Origin: Candidatus Pseudomonas phytovorans
Lineage (GTDB): Bacteria > Pseudomonadota > Gammaproteobacteria > Pseudomonadales > Pseudomonadaceae
NCBI GenBank assembly: GCA_029202525.1
Contig: CP119325.1
Span: 186,001 to 250,000, forward strand
DNA length: 64,000 nucleotides
Reading direction: 5' to 3'
Below the pieces are notes generated by a model. That model saw only the letters and a list, made by a program, of their open reading frames with translations. It was not told where the DNA came from and did no database searches. A program made the position numbers and the translations under genes. How positions within the stretch are numbered: position 1 is the first letter of the stretch; the number at the start of each line of letters is the position of its first letter. Shown here piece after piece: positions 7,290 to 15,096 of this stretch.

Positions 7290-8951
7290 TCAATGGAACA
7301 GTACTGCGGTCTTTTGCAAGGTAACCCAGACCCCCCAGGCCAACGGCACGACCACCACTGCCCAGGCCAACACCACCAGCGGCAGGCTACCCGGCGCGGC
7401 CTTCCACTCCAGCGAGCGCGCCTCATCAGCACCCTTGTCATGGCTCAAGGCCCGTTCGGCAGCCAGCTCGGCATCGCTCATGAAGTGCTTGTCGGCCACC
7501 GGACGAACCAGCATGTTGCAGATAAAGCCCAGCACCAGCAGGCCGGCGAGGATGTACAAGGTCATGTCATAAGCTGCCGCACGCTCCACGCCCGCTGCCA
7601 ACTGAGACTCGCGCAGGTAGGTGATCAGCACCGGCCCAAGTACCCCGGCAGCCGCCCAAGCGGTCAGCAGGCGACCATGAATTGCGCCGACCATCTGAGT
7701 GCCAAACAGGTCAGCCAGGTAGGCCGGCACGGTCGCGAAACCGCCGCCATACATCGAAAGGATGATGCAGAACGCGGCCACGAACAGCGCCACATTCCCC
7801 AGGTGCCCCATGTTCGGCACCAGGCTGTACAGGCCAACACCCAAGGCGAAGAAGGCGAAGTAGGTGTTCTTGCGGCCGATGTAGTCGGAGAACGACGCCC
7901 AGAAGAACCGCCCACCGATGTTGAACAGGCTCAGCAGGCCGGTGAAGCCGGCGGCGATCGCGGCAATCTGCGCCAGCTGGGCAGCGTTCAGCTGGTTGAA
8001 GGTCAGTTCGTTGCCCAGCAATTTGCCGGCGAATACTTCCTGCAGCAGGGGCGAAGCCATGCCCAGAATACCGATGCCCGCCGACACATTCAGGCACAGC
8101 ACCAGCCAGATCAGGGCGAACTGAGGGGTTTTCCAGGCCACGCTGACGTGCACATGGCGGTCGGTCACCATGGCGTTGCCGGCTTTCTTCGCCGGGGCGG
8201 TCCAGCCTTCAGGCTTCCAGCCGGTCGGCGGCACACGGTAAGCCAGCGCGCCAGCCGTCATGAACACGAAGTAGATCGCCGCCATCGCGACAAAGCTCTG
8301 CCATACGCCCACTTCGTGCTCGTTGCCAAAGTGCCCCATCAGCGCGGTGGCCAGCGGCGCACCCACCATGGCCCCGCCGCCGAAACCCATGATTGCCATA
8401 CCGGTGGCCATGCCACGTTTGTCCGGGAACCATTTGATCAGGGTCGACACGGGCGAAATATAGCCCAGGCCCAGGCCGATACCGCCGATCACCCCGGAGC
8501 CCAGCCACATCAACCAAAGCTGGTGGGTTTTCACGCCAATGGCCGAGATCAGCATGCCACCGCACCAGCACAGTGCCGATACAAGCCCGGCCTTGCGTGG
8601 GCCAGCGTGCTCCAGCCAACCGCCAAGCACTGCCGCCGAGCATCCGAGGAAGACGAAGAACAGGGTGTAGATCCAGCTCAACATCGAGATAGGCCAGTCG
8701 CACTCAGCGCTGAACAGGCGGGCAACAAAGCCCATGTCCGCCGCGCAGGCGACAGGGGCGGTGATCCCAAGTGCTTGCGACAGGGGCAGCCAGAACACCG
8801 AGAAACCATAGGCCATGCCGATGCACAGATGAATGGCAAGGGCCGCGGGCGGGACCAGCCAGCGGTTGAAGCCCGGGCGGGCGATGATGCGTTCCTTGGT
8901 CAGGAAGCCTGGCGCAGTGGCCGAGGTCCCTGCCGCGACGGTACTGGTCAT
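7290..8951 (-). CDS. MFS transporter, OFA (oxalate/formate antiporter-like) family
   Basis: Inner-membrane carrier of 553 residues from the ATG at 8951 (MTSTVAAGTS), which has AAGGA upstream. Twelve or so hydrophobic segments are visible. The MFS loop motif between TM2 and TM3 is in weak form (GGWLEHAGPRKAG) and repeats in the second half as GRFFWASFSDYIGRK. The N-terminal NRWLVPPAALAIHLCIGMAYGFSVF and the inserted 20-30 residue loop after TM1 are typical of the OFA/YhjX group. The substrate is unknown; monocarboxylates such as oxalate, formate or pyruvate are possible. It stands alone between hisB and asmA. Confidence 0.85.
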   Translation of the reverse strand: MTSTVAAGTSATAPGFLTKERIIARPGFNRWLVPPAALAIHLCIGMAYGFSVFWLPLSQALGITAPVACAADMGFVARLFSAECDWPISMLSWIYTLFFVFLGCSAAVLGGWLEHAGPRKAGLVSALCWCGGMLISAIGVKTHQLWLMWLGSGVIGGIGLGLGYISPVSTLIKWFPDKRGMATGMAIMGFGGGAMVGAPLATALMGHFGNEHEVGVWQSFVAMAAIYFVFMTAGALAYRVPPTGWKPEGWTAPAKKAGNAMVTDRHVHVSVAWKTPQFALIWLVLCLNVSAGIGILGMASPLLQEVFAGKLLGNELTFNQLNAAQLAQIAAIAAGFTGLLSLFNIGGRFFWASFSDYIGRKNTYFAFFALGVGLYSLVPNMGHLGNVALFVAAFCIILSMYGGGFATVPAYLADLFGTQMVGAIHGRLLTAWAAAGVLGPVLITYLRESQLAAGVERAAAYDMTLYILAGLLVLGFICNMLVRPVADKHFMSDAELAAERALSHDKGADEARSLEWKAAPGSLPLVVLAWAVVVVPLAWGVWVTLQKTAVLFH

Positions 8952-9200
8952 GGATCTGATCCTTCTTATAGGGTGGGTGCTCGCAAAGCGGCGCAAGATT
9001 AGCAGAGCCAAGTGGCGTGAAAGCAATCTGATATCGTGATTTTTTGCTCTGCTGAAACGGTCCTGTTTGCCTGTGGAAAGCCGTACCATCTGCTGCAAGT
9101 GTAGGAAATGCCCTGTATCTCTAGCCGAATAAGCAGGGACAACCACCGCGGCGTTATACTCTGCCGCCTGAATTCACTAACGGACTACAAGGACTCGCCC

Positions 9201-11459
9201 ATGAAAGCGTTCGGCAAAATCCTGGGACTGGGGCTTCTCGGGTTGCTGCTGATCATCGTGGCGCTGGGCTTCGCCCTGACCCACCTCTTTGATCCCAACG
9301 ACTACAAAGACGAGATTCGCCAGCTGGCGCGCGACAAGGCTCACGTCGAGCTGACCCTCAACGGTGACATTGGCTGGAGCCTGTTCCCGTGGCTGGGCCT
9401 GGAGCTGCACGAAGCAAGCATCGCCACCTTGGCCAAACCCAAGGAGCCGTTCGCCGACCTGCAAATGCTCGGCCTGTCCGTGCGCGTGCTGCCGTTGCTG
9501 CGCCGCGAAGTGCAGATGAGCGACGTGCGCGTCGAAGGCCTTAATCTGACCCTGGCCCGCGACGAACACGGCCATGGCAACTGGGAAGACATCGGCAAGC
9601 CGCTGCCCGCGCAGAACGGCACCCCTGCCGATGCGCAAGCGAATGCCCCCGCTCAGGCCCCCGCCGAACCGAAGCCGGCGCCTGCCGATGGCAACGAGCG
9701 TGCCGTCAAGCTGGACATCGACAGCCTGACCGTGAACAACGCCCGCGTGCAGTACACCGATGCCAAGACTGGCCAGACCTACAGCGCCGAGAGCATCCAG
9801 CTGAGCACCGGCCCGGTTCACGAAGGCGCGAACATTCCGCTCAAGGCCAGTGCCTTTATCAGCGCCAGCGAGCCGAACATCAAGGCCCGCACCGAGCTGG
9901 CCGGCGAACTGCGCTTCGACCGCAAGCTCAAGCGCTACAACTTCGAGGACATGCGCCTGTCAGGCGAAACCTCGGGTGAGCCAACCGGCGGCAAGACCGT
10001 GACCTTCGCCGCCCAGGGCCAACTACTGGTCGACATGGCCGCCAATGTCGCTTCGTGGAACGGCCTGAAAGTTTCGGCCAACCAGCTGCGTGCCCTGGGC
10101 GAGCTGAATGTGCGTGACCTGGACAAGGCGCCACAACTGAGCGGTGGCCTTTCCATCGCGCAGTTCAACCTGCGCACCTTCCTCGACAGCATTGGCCGCC
10201 CGCTGCCGGCCACCAACGACTCGGCAGCCTTCGCCAAACTGGAGCTGGTCACCCGCCTGCAGGGCACAGCAAACAGCCTGGCCCTGGAAGACCTGGCGGT
10301 GAAGCTGGATGACAGTACCTTCAGTGGCCGTGTGGCCGTGGAAGACTTCGCCAAGCAGGCCCTGCGCCTGCAGCTCAAGGGCGACACCTTCGACGCTGAC
10401 CGCTACCTGCCAGCCAAGAGCGAAGAGGCCAAGGGCGCCACTGCCGCGCGCCAGGCCGAGGTCAAGCAGCAAGAAGCCAGCGCCGTAGCCGGTGCCGGTA
10501 CCACACCACTGCCCAACGCCCCGACCCAGGTAGCCTGGAGCGACGACAAGCTGCTGCCGGTCGACCGCCTGCGTGCCCTCGACCTGCAGGCCGACCTGGC
10601 CTTTGGCTCGCTGACCGTCGACAAGCTGCCGATCGAAGATGCCCAGCTCAAGGCCATCGGCCAAGGCGGCCTGCTGACCCTGCAAACCTTGCGTGGCGAG
10701 CTGTACAACGGCACCTTCGAAGCCAAAGGCACGGTCGACGTGCGCCCTGCCGTACCGCAGTTGGGTGTGAACACCAACATCCAGCGGGTGCCGGTAGAGC
10801 ACTTCATCAAGACCGAAGGGAAGGACCAGGTGCCACCGGTCAAAGGCCTGCTGACCCTGACCAGCGACCTCACCGCTACTGGCAACAGCCAGAAAGCCCT
10901 GGTCGACACCCTCAACGGCAGCGCCAACTTCACCATCAATGATGGCGTGCTGGTCAACGCCAATCTGGAACAGCAGCTGTGCCAGGCCATCGCCACACTC
11001 AACCGCAAAACCTTGAGCGGCGAGCCACGTGGCAAGGACACCCCGTTCCAGGAACTGCGCGGCAGCCTGGTGGTGCGCAATGGCGTTGCCAGCAACCCGG
11101 ACCTCAAGGCGCGCATCCCGGGCCTGACCGTCAACGGCCACGGCGACCTCGACCTGCGCGTGCTGGGCATGGACTACAACGTCGGCGTGATTGTCGAAGG
11201 CGACCAGCGCGCCATGCCGGACCCGGCCTGCCAGGTCAACGAACGCTATGTGGGCGTTGAAGTGCCGCTGCGCTGCCGCGGCCCGCTGGAACTCGGCGCC
11301 AAGGCCTGTCGCCTGGACCAGGGCGGCATGGGCAAGGTAGCCGCGAAGCTGGCCGGCAACCGCCTGAAAGACAAGATTGATGAAAAGCTTGAAGAGAAAC
11401 TCGGAGACAAAGTGAGCCCGGAAGTAAAAGACGCACTCAAGGGGCTGTTCAAGCGATGA
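9201..11459 (+). CDS. asmA: AsmA family protein
   Basis: Envelope protein of 752 residues with one N-terminal membrane anchor (residues 5-27) followed by DPNDYKDEI, the classical AsmA N-terminus. The rest is a long periplasmic beta-rich body of the kind now linked to lipid transport between membranes and outer-membrane homeostasis. A low-complexity Ala/Pro/Gln stretch lies near residues 140-170. The start at 9201 (MKAFGK) is chosen because AAGGA precedes it and the anchor begins there. It overlaps mutY by four bases, forming asmA-mutY-yggX. TTATACT near 9155 could be a -10 element. Confidence 0.93.
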   Translation: MKAFGKILGLGLLGLLLIIVALGFALTHLFDPNDYKDEIRQLARDKAHVELTLNGDIGWSLFPWLGLELHEASIATLAKPKEPFADLQMLGLSVRVLPLLRREVQMSDVRVEGLNLTLARDEHGHGNWEDIGKPLPAQNGTPADAQANAPAQAPAEPKPAPADGNERAVKLDIDSLTVNNARVQYTDAKTGQTYSAESIQLSTGPVHEGANIPLKASAFISASEPNIKARTELAGELRFDRKLKRYNFEDMRLSGETSGEPTGGKTVTFAAQGQLLVDMAANVASWNGLKVSANQLRALGELNVRDLDKAPQLSGGLSIAQFNLRTFLDSIGRPLPATNDSAAFAKLELVTRLQGTANSLALEDLAVKLDDSTFSGRVAVEDFAKQALRLQLKGDTFDADRYLPAKSEEAKGATAARQAEVKQQEASAVAGAGTTPLPNAPTQVAWSDDKLLPVDRLRALDLQADLAFGSLTVDKLPIEDAQLKAIGQGGLLTLQTLRGELYNGTFEAKGTVDVRPAVPQLGVNTNIQRVPVEHFIKTEGKDQVPPVKGLLTLTSDLTATGNSQKALVDTLNGSANFTINDGVLVNANLEQQLCQAIATLNRKTLSGEPRGKDTPFQELRGSLVVRNGVASNPDLKARIPGLTVNGHGDLDLRVLGMDYNVGVIVEGDQRAMPDPACQVNERYVGVEVPLRCRGPLELGAKACRLDQGGMGKVAAKLAGNRLKDKIDEKLEEKLGDKVSPEVKDALKGLFKR

Positions 11460-12523
11460 GCCCCGAGCAGTTCTCCAGCGCTGTGCTGGACTGGTATGAC
11501 GAGCACGGCCGGCACGAACTGCCCTGGCAACAGGGCATTACCCCATACCGGGTGTGGGTGTCGGAAATCATGTTGCAGCAGACCCAGGTCAGCACCGTGC
11601 TCAACTACTTCGACCGGTTCATGCAGGCCCTGCCGACCGTGCAGGCCCTGGCCGAGGCGCCGGAGGACGAAGTGCTGCACTTGTGGACGGGGCTGGGCTA
11701 CTACACCCGCGCACGTAACCTGCAAAAGGCCGCAAAGATCGTCGTCGAGCAACATGGCGGCGAGTTTCCGCGCAGTGTCGAGCAGCTTACCGAGCTGCCC
11801 GGCATCGGCCGCTCCACGGCCGGCGCCATTGCCAGCATCAGCATGGGCATTCGCGCGCCGATCCTCGACGGTAACGTCAAGCGCGTGCTGGCCCGCTACA
11901 CCGCCCAGGCCGGCTACCCCGGCGAGCCCAAGGTGGCCAACCAGCTGTGGGCCACGGCCGAGCGTTTTACCCCGCAGCAACGCGCCAACCACTACACCCA
12001 GGCCATGATGGACATGGGTGCCACGCTGTGCACCCGCAGCAAGCCCAGTTGCCTGATCTGCCCATTGCAGCGCGGCTGCGAGGCGCACCTGCACGGTGAA
12101 GAAACCCGCTACCCGGAGCCCAAACCGCGCAAGGCGCTGCCGCAACGGCGCACGCTGATGCCACTGCTGGCCAACCACGAAGGCGCCATCTTGCTTTATC
12201 GCCGCCCTTCCAGCGGCCTGTGGGGTGGTTTGTGGAGCCTGCCGGAACTGGACGACATCGCCCAGCTCGACGACCTGGCCTACCAGCACGGCCTGCGCCT
12301 GGCTGACAGGCGCGCCATGGACGGCCTGACCCATACCTTCAGCCACTTCCAGCTGGCAATCGAGCCCTGGCTGGTGCACGTCGACTTGGTCGGCGAGCAC
12401 GTGGCCGAGGCCGACTGGCTCTGGTATAACCTCGCCACCCCGCCGCGCCTGGGCCTTGCCGCCCCGGTGAAAAAGCTGCTTGAACGCGCGGCCGACGAAC
12501 TGATTGCAGGAGACGCCCGATGA
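11456..12523 (+). CDS. mutY: A/G-specific adenine DNA glycosylase
   Basis: MutY removes adenine mispaired with 8-oxoguanine in DNA. It has 355 residues. The HhH-GPD core carries catalytic E37 (VSEIML) and D138 (ILDGN), the same numbers as in E. coli. The 4Fe-4S cluster cysteines are C192, C199, C202 and C208 (C-x6-C-x2-C-x5-C). The C-terminal NUDIX-like domain that reads 8-oxoG follows from about residue 225. It overlaps asmA and yggX by four bases each. Confidence 0.98.
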   Translation: MSPEQFSSAVLDWYDEHGRHELPWQQGITPYRVWVSEIMLQQTQVSTVLNYFDRFMQALPTVQALAEAPEDEVLHLWTGLGYYTRARNLQKAAKIVVEQHGGEFPRSVEQLTELPGIGRSTAGAIASISMGIRAPILDGNVKRVLARYTAQAGYPGEPKVANQLWATAERFTPQQRANHYTQAMMDMGATLCTRSKPSCLICPLQRGCEAHLHGEETRYPEPKPRKALPQRRTLMPLLANHEGAILLYRRPSSGLWGGLWSLPELDDIAQLDDLAYQHGLRLADRRAMDGLTHTFSHFQLAIEPWLVHVDLVGEHVAEADWLWYNLATPPRLGLAAPVKKLLERAADELIAGDAR

Positions 12524-12792
12524 CCCGCACCGTGATGTGCCGCAAGTACAAAGAAGAACTGCCAGGCCTGGAGCGCCCGCCCTACCCCGGCGCCAAGGGC
12601 CTGGAAATCTTCGAACACGTCTCGCAGAAAGCCTGGGCCGACTGGCAGAAGCACCAGACACTGCTGATCAACGAAAAACGCCTGAACATGATGAACGCCG
12701 AGGACCGCAGGTTCATCCAGGGCGAGATGGACAAGTTTTTCGCTGGCGAAGACTACGCCCAGGCAGACGGCTACGTTCCACCGGCCGAATGA
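12520..12792 (+). CDS. yggX: Fe(2+)-trafficking / oxidative damage protection protein
   Basis: Small cytoplasmic protein of 90 residues with the family start MTRTVMCRKYKEELPGL, including the conserved Cys7. YggX proteins protect iron-sulfur clusters against oxidation and help iron trafficking. Coupling to mutY, itself an Fe-S enzyme for oxidative DNA damage, is the usual gamma-proteobacterial arrangement. The start overlaps the mutY stop by four bases. Confidence 0.96.
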   Translation: MTRTVMCRKYKEELPGLERPPYPGAKGLEIFEHVSQKAWADWQKHQTLLINEKRLNMMNAEDRRFIQGEMDKFFAGEDYAQADGYVPPAE

Positions 12793-12843
12793 CCCCAAAA
12801 ATCGTAAGCGACGGAATTAATTTAAAATTTTTTCAAAAAGTCG

Positions 12844-12872
12844 TTGACGAGCGGTCCGGAAATCTATTTAAT
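12844..12872 (+). promoter_or_regulatory. Promoter of tRNA-Phe
   Basis: TTGACG (12844-12849), a 17-base spacer and TTTAAT (12867-12872), ending ten bases before the tRNA. It lies in a strongly AT-rich stretch. Confidence 0.65.
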
Positions 12873-12882
12873 TCACCTCGTC

Positions 12883-12958
12883 GCCCAGATAGCTCAGTCG
12901 GTAGAGCAGAGGATTGAAAATCCTCGTGTCGGCGGTTCGACTCCGTCTCTGGGCACCA
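12883..12958 (+). tRNA. tRNA-Phe (GAA)
   Basis: 76-nt cloverleaf with encoded CCA. The acceptor GCCCAGA pairs with TCTGGGC, the anticodon arm AGGATTGAAAATCCT exposes GAA, and the T arm GGCGGTTCGACTCCGTC is complete. Confidence 0.97.
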
Positions 12959-13004
12959 CCTTCAAGCTTCTGGTGGTTGCAAAGTTACCCGAAGCGACAA
13001 CAAG

Positions 13005-13028
13005 AAACCCGCCTAGTGCGGGTTTTTT
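13005..13028 (+). terminator. Rho-independent terminator after tRNA-Phe
   Basis: Stem AAACCCGC/GCGGGTTT with a 5-base loop, followed by TTTT. It ends the tRNA transcript. Confidence 0.85.
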
Positions 13029-13097
13029 GTTGTCTGTGATTTCTCTGTCTGAGGCAGCATCAAGCTGCCCCTTGCGTTTTACCGACAACCCATACCG

Positions 13098-13403
13098 CTA
13101 CCCAGCGGCCTGAGGGGGCACTGCTTCAGCATGAAGCCTTATGCCTAGCGCCGCCATGACCTTCATGATGGTCGCCAGGCTGGGGTTACCCTCTGCGGAC
13201 AAGGCCTTGTACAAGCCTTCTCGAGTGAGACCCGTGTCGCGAGCCAGCTGAGCCATACCACGGGCCCGAGCGATATCTCCCAAAGCGGCTGCAAGCAGCG
13301 TTGGGTCGTTCTCCTCAAGACAGGCCTCAAGGTACAAGAGCATGTCTTGCTCGGTCTTCAAATGGTCAACAACGTCCCATTTGGTGAGTTTGTTACCCGT
13401 CAT
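13098..13403 (-). CDS. Antitoxin of a HigA-like addiction module
   Basis: 101 residues. The C-terminal half is a helix-turn-helix of the addiction-module antidote type: GMAQLARDTGLTREGLYKAL then GNPSLATIMKVMAALGIRL. It would bind the toxin encoded just upstream and repress their shared promoter. Its ATG at 13403 has a perfect AGGAGG ribosome site (13409-13414, minus) overlapping the toxin stop codon, giving strong, coupled translation. The toxin-first order is like HigBA. Confidence 0.88.
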   Translation of the reverse strand: MTGNKLTKWDVVDHLKTEQDMLLYLEACLEENDPTLLAAALGDIARARGMAQLARDTGLTREGLYKALSAEGNPSLATIMKVMAALGIRLHAEAVPPQAAG

Positions 13404-13412
13404 GGCGGCCTC

Positions 13413-13703
13413 CTAAAGATCGCGTGCCAATTTGAGCGCAGATTTGATATCTCTGGCCTGCGTGGCTTTGTCGCCACCTGCTAACAGAATGATCACTTCA
13501 TAGCCACGTCGAACGAAATAAACCCGATAGCCTGGACCAAAGTCGATCCGAGCCTCGGATACTCCTTCACCGATCGGCTTACAGTCACCCAACGCCCCAA
13601 GCTCGATTCGACGCAACCTCACATTGATTCGAGCCCGCGCGCGATCATCCCGCAGTGCAGCGAACCACCTTCTATATGTCTCAGTTTGAATGATTGTGGG
13701 CAT
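13413..13703 (-). CDS. RelE/HigB-type addiction module toxin
   Basis: 96 residues from the ATG at 13703 (MPTIIQTETYRRW). The family pattern is clear: WFAALRDDRARARINVRLRR, GDCKPIGEGVSEARIDFGPG, then YRVYFVRRG. It is typical of the putative addiction-module killer proteins related to RelE/ParE, many of which cleave mRNA on ribosomes. The alternative upstream ATG at 13721 would lie inside the promoter. The chosen start has no Shine-Dalgarno (TTTTTCTAATG) and sits about where transcription should begin, so the message is probably leaderless. Activity against RNA is inferred from the family. Confidence 0.87.
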   Translation of the reverse strand: MPTIIQTETYRRWFAALRDDRARARINVRLRRIELGALGDCKPIGEGVSEARIDFGPGYRVYFVRRGYEVIILLAGGDKATQARDIKSALKLARDL

Positions 13704-13709
13704 TAGAAA

Positions 13710-13738
13710 AATGTAAACCACAGTTCACATTACATCAA
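13710..13738 (-). promoter_or_regulatory. Promoter and palindromic operator of the toxin-antitoxin pair
   Basis: On the minus strand, -35 TTGATG (13733-13738), a 17-base spacer and -10 TACATT (13710-13715). The spacer and -10 are covered by an inverted repeat AATGTGAAC-4-GTTTACATT (13710-13731) with 8 of 9 arm positions matching. A bound antitoxin would block RNA polymerase. Transcription is expected to start at or within a base or two of the toxin ATG. Confidence 0.75.
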
Positions 13739-13808
13739 TTTGCACCTGTTTCAAACTGTTGAACCAACCCTGCTCAGCCGCAGGCACGAACCAGCCAGGC
13801 AGGAGGCA

Positions 13809-14342
13809 TCAGAAGTTGGCCATGACGCTGCAGTATTCAGCTTTTGTGACCTGCACCGGCGCCTCTGCCCCCAGTTGCTGTAGCTTCACGCCGCAGGCAC
13901 TGTAGCCATGGACCACCACTTCGTAGTCGGCGCCCTTCTGCGGCACGAAGTAGAACATGCCCAGGCAGTTGGTGACGCTGTTGTAGCTGCCACGGCCGCC
14001 ATCAAGAAAGTGCAGGGTGAACGGCTTGCCGGCCGGGACAAGCACCTCACTGACCACATCACCCTGCATGGCACTAGCGCCCTCGGGCATACCCAGGCTT
14101 TCGCCATTACGGTCGGCGAAGCCCTTTTGCGGAACGGCAATCACCCCTGCCCCCGGGCTGTACCAGTCGACGCAGTCCTTGCCCGGTACGGCACGTACCA
14201 TCCCATCGGCGATGACCCGCAGACGCGCGGTATCACCAGAGGTCGGAGAGCCATACGGGGTGTTGAACGACTTGACTGCGGCGATGTTGCCGCAGCCGCC
14301 TAGCGCCACAGTCAGCAGGCAAAGCGCGAGCGATGTTTTCAT
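13809..14342 (-). CDS. Putative lipoprotein of unknown function
   Basis: 177 residues from the ATG at 14342 with AGGAA upstream. The N-terminus MKTSLALCLLTVALGGCGN is a lipoprotein signal with a lipobox ending at C17. The mature part is about 160 residues with a few cysteines (KDCVDW, TNCLGMF, YSACGVK, AEYCSVM) that could form disulfides in the periplasm. It has a beta-rich look and no motif I recognise. It is divergent from the gene at 14472. Confidence 0.8.
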   Translation of the reverse strand: MKTSLALCLLTVALGGCGNIAAVKSFNTPYGSPTSGDTARLRVIADGMVRAVPGKDCVDWYSPGAGVIAVPQKGFADRNGESLGMPEGASAMQGDVVSEVLVPAGKPFTLHFLDGGRGSYNSVTNCLGMFYFVPQKGADYEVVVHGYSACGVKLQQLGAEAPVQVTKAEYCSVMANF

Positions 14343-14471
14343 CCGTGAATTCCTCATGAGCAGGTACCGGGCATCCGGCAGCGTGACTGAGACCGTCGCA
14401 TGCCGCTTGGGTTTCGCAGGCAAGTGCGATTCAATGCACGCACTTTTCAGACACACCCAAGGACTCACTCG

Positions 14472-14915
14472 ATGGCCACCCCAACCAAGCAACAAAAACG
14501 CGCCAAGCGCGCCGCCAGCAAGGCCAAGCAGAACCGCATGGTACGCAGCGGCCAGGCAGTCAAGGCCAGTGCAGGCGACAGCGCCAGCATCGAGCAGGTG
14601 TTCAACAAGGCACTGGAATCGAACAGCTACGACGATCTGTTTGAAAGAATGAAAGCCGCACAGGAAACCGGCCTGGTCGCGATGATTTCGGTGTTCCTGG
14701 CCGAACCACTGCTGGCACTGGTACTGAAAGGGCATAACGAAGAGCACGCCACCGACTACATCGTGCTGGTGTTCAACGCCTACCGCAGCTGGCTCGATGG
14801 CGCCGACGAAGAGGCCACCATGGCCTGGCTGGAAAGCGATGAGTTCCAGGAAGCCTATGTTGCCGCGTCCGAAGTGGTGGCCAAGCAACAGCAACTGCAG
14901 AAGCAGTTTGGCTGA
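14472..14915 (+). CDS. Hypothetical protein, conserved-looking, acidic C-terminal half
   Basis: 147 residues from the ATG at 14472 (MATPTKQQKR). The first 30 residues are very Lys/Arg/Ala-rich (KRAKRAASKAKQNR), followed by a mostly helical acidic domain (YDDLFERMKAAQETG, SWLDGADEEATMAWLES). There is no signal peptide or membrane segment. The basic tail could bind nucleic acid. I do not recognise a named family. A REP pair follows. Confidence 0.8.
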   Translation: MATPTKQQKRAKRAASKAKQNRMVRSGQAVKASAGDSASIEQVFNKALESNSYDDLFERMKAAQETGLVAMISVFLAEPLLALVLKGHNEEHATDYIVLVFNAYRSWLDGADEEATMAWLESDEFQEAYVAASEVVAKQQQLQKQFG

Positions 14916-14928
14916 CAGGTAGATCTAA

Positions 14929-15038
14929 CCTGTGCCGGCCCTTTCGCGGGTGAACCCGCTCCCACAGAGACACCACACACCTCAAGTGCTGTGACATCCC
15001 TGTGGGAGCGGGTTCACCCGCGAAGAGGCCGGTACAGG
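14929..15038. repeat. Paired REP elements (inverted)
   Basis: Mirror copies around CGGGTGAACCCGCTCCCACA (about 14948-14967) and TGTGGGAGCGGGTTCACCCG (15001-15020), with CCGGCC side stems, in a convergent gap. Confidence 0.9.
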
Positions 15039-15042
15039 CAAC

Positions 15043-15078
15043 AAAAAAGGCCGCGCCCCTCTCAGGACGCGGCCTTTT
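15043..15078. terminator. Bidirectional terminator between the hypothetical gene and gabP
   Basis: Stem GGCCGCG/CGCGGCC (15049-15055 and 15068-15074) with an A run on the left and a T run on the right, so it can act on both strands. Confidence 0.85.
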
Positions 15079-15096
15079 CATTGCAGCCAGCGCGGA

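Noticed and set aside
5683..9002. Long plus-strand open frames opposite the his genes and the MFS gene
   Set aside because: Shadows of hisH/hisB and the MFS carrier, whose protein motifs are unmistakable.
14343..14894. N-terminal extension of the minus-strand lipoprotein to 361 residues
   Set aside because: It would run antisense through the gene at 14472 and would bury the lipoprotein signal peptide in mid-protein.
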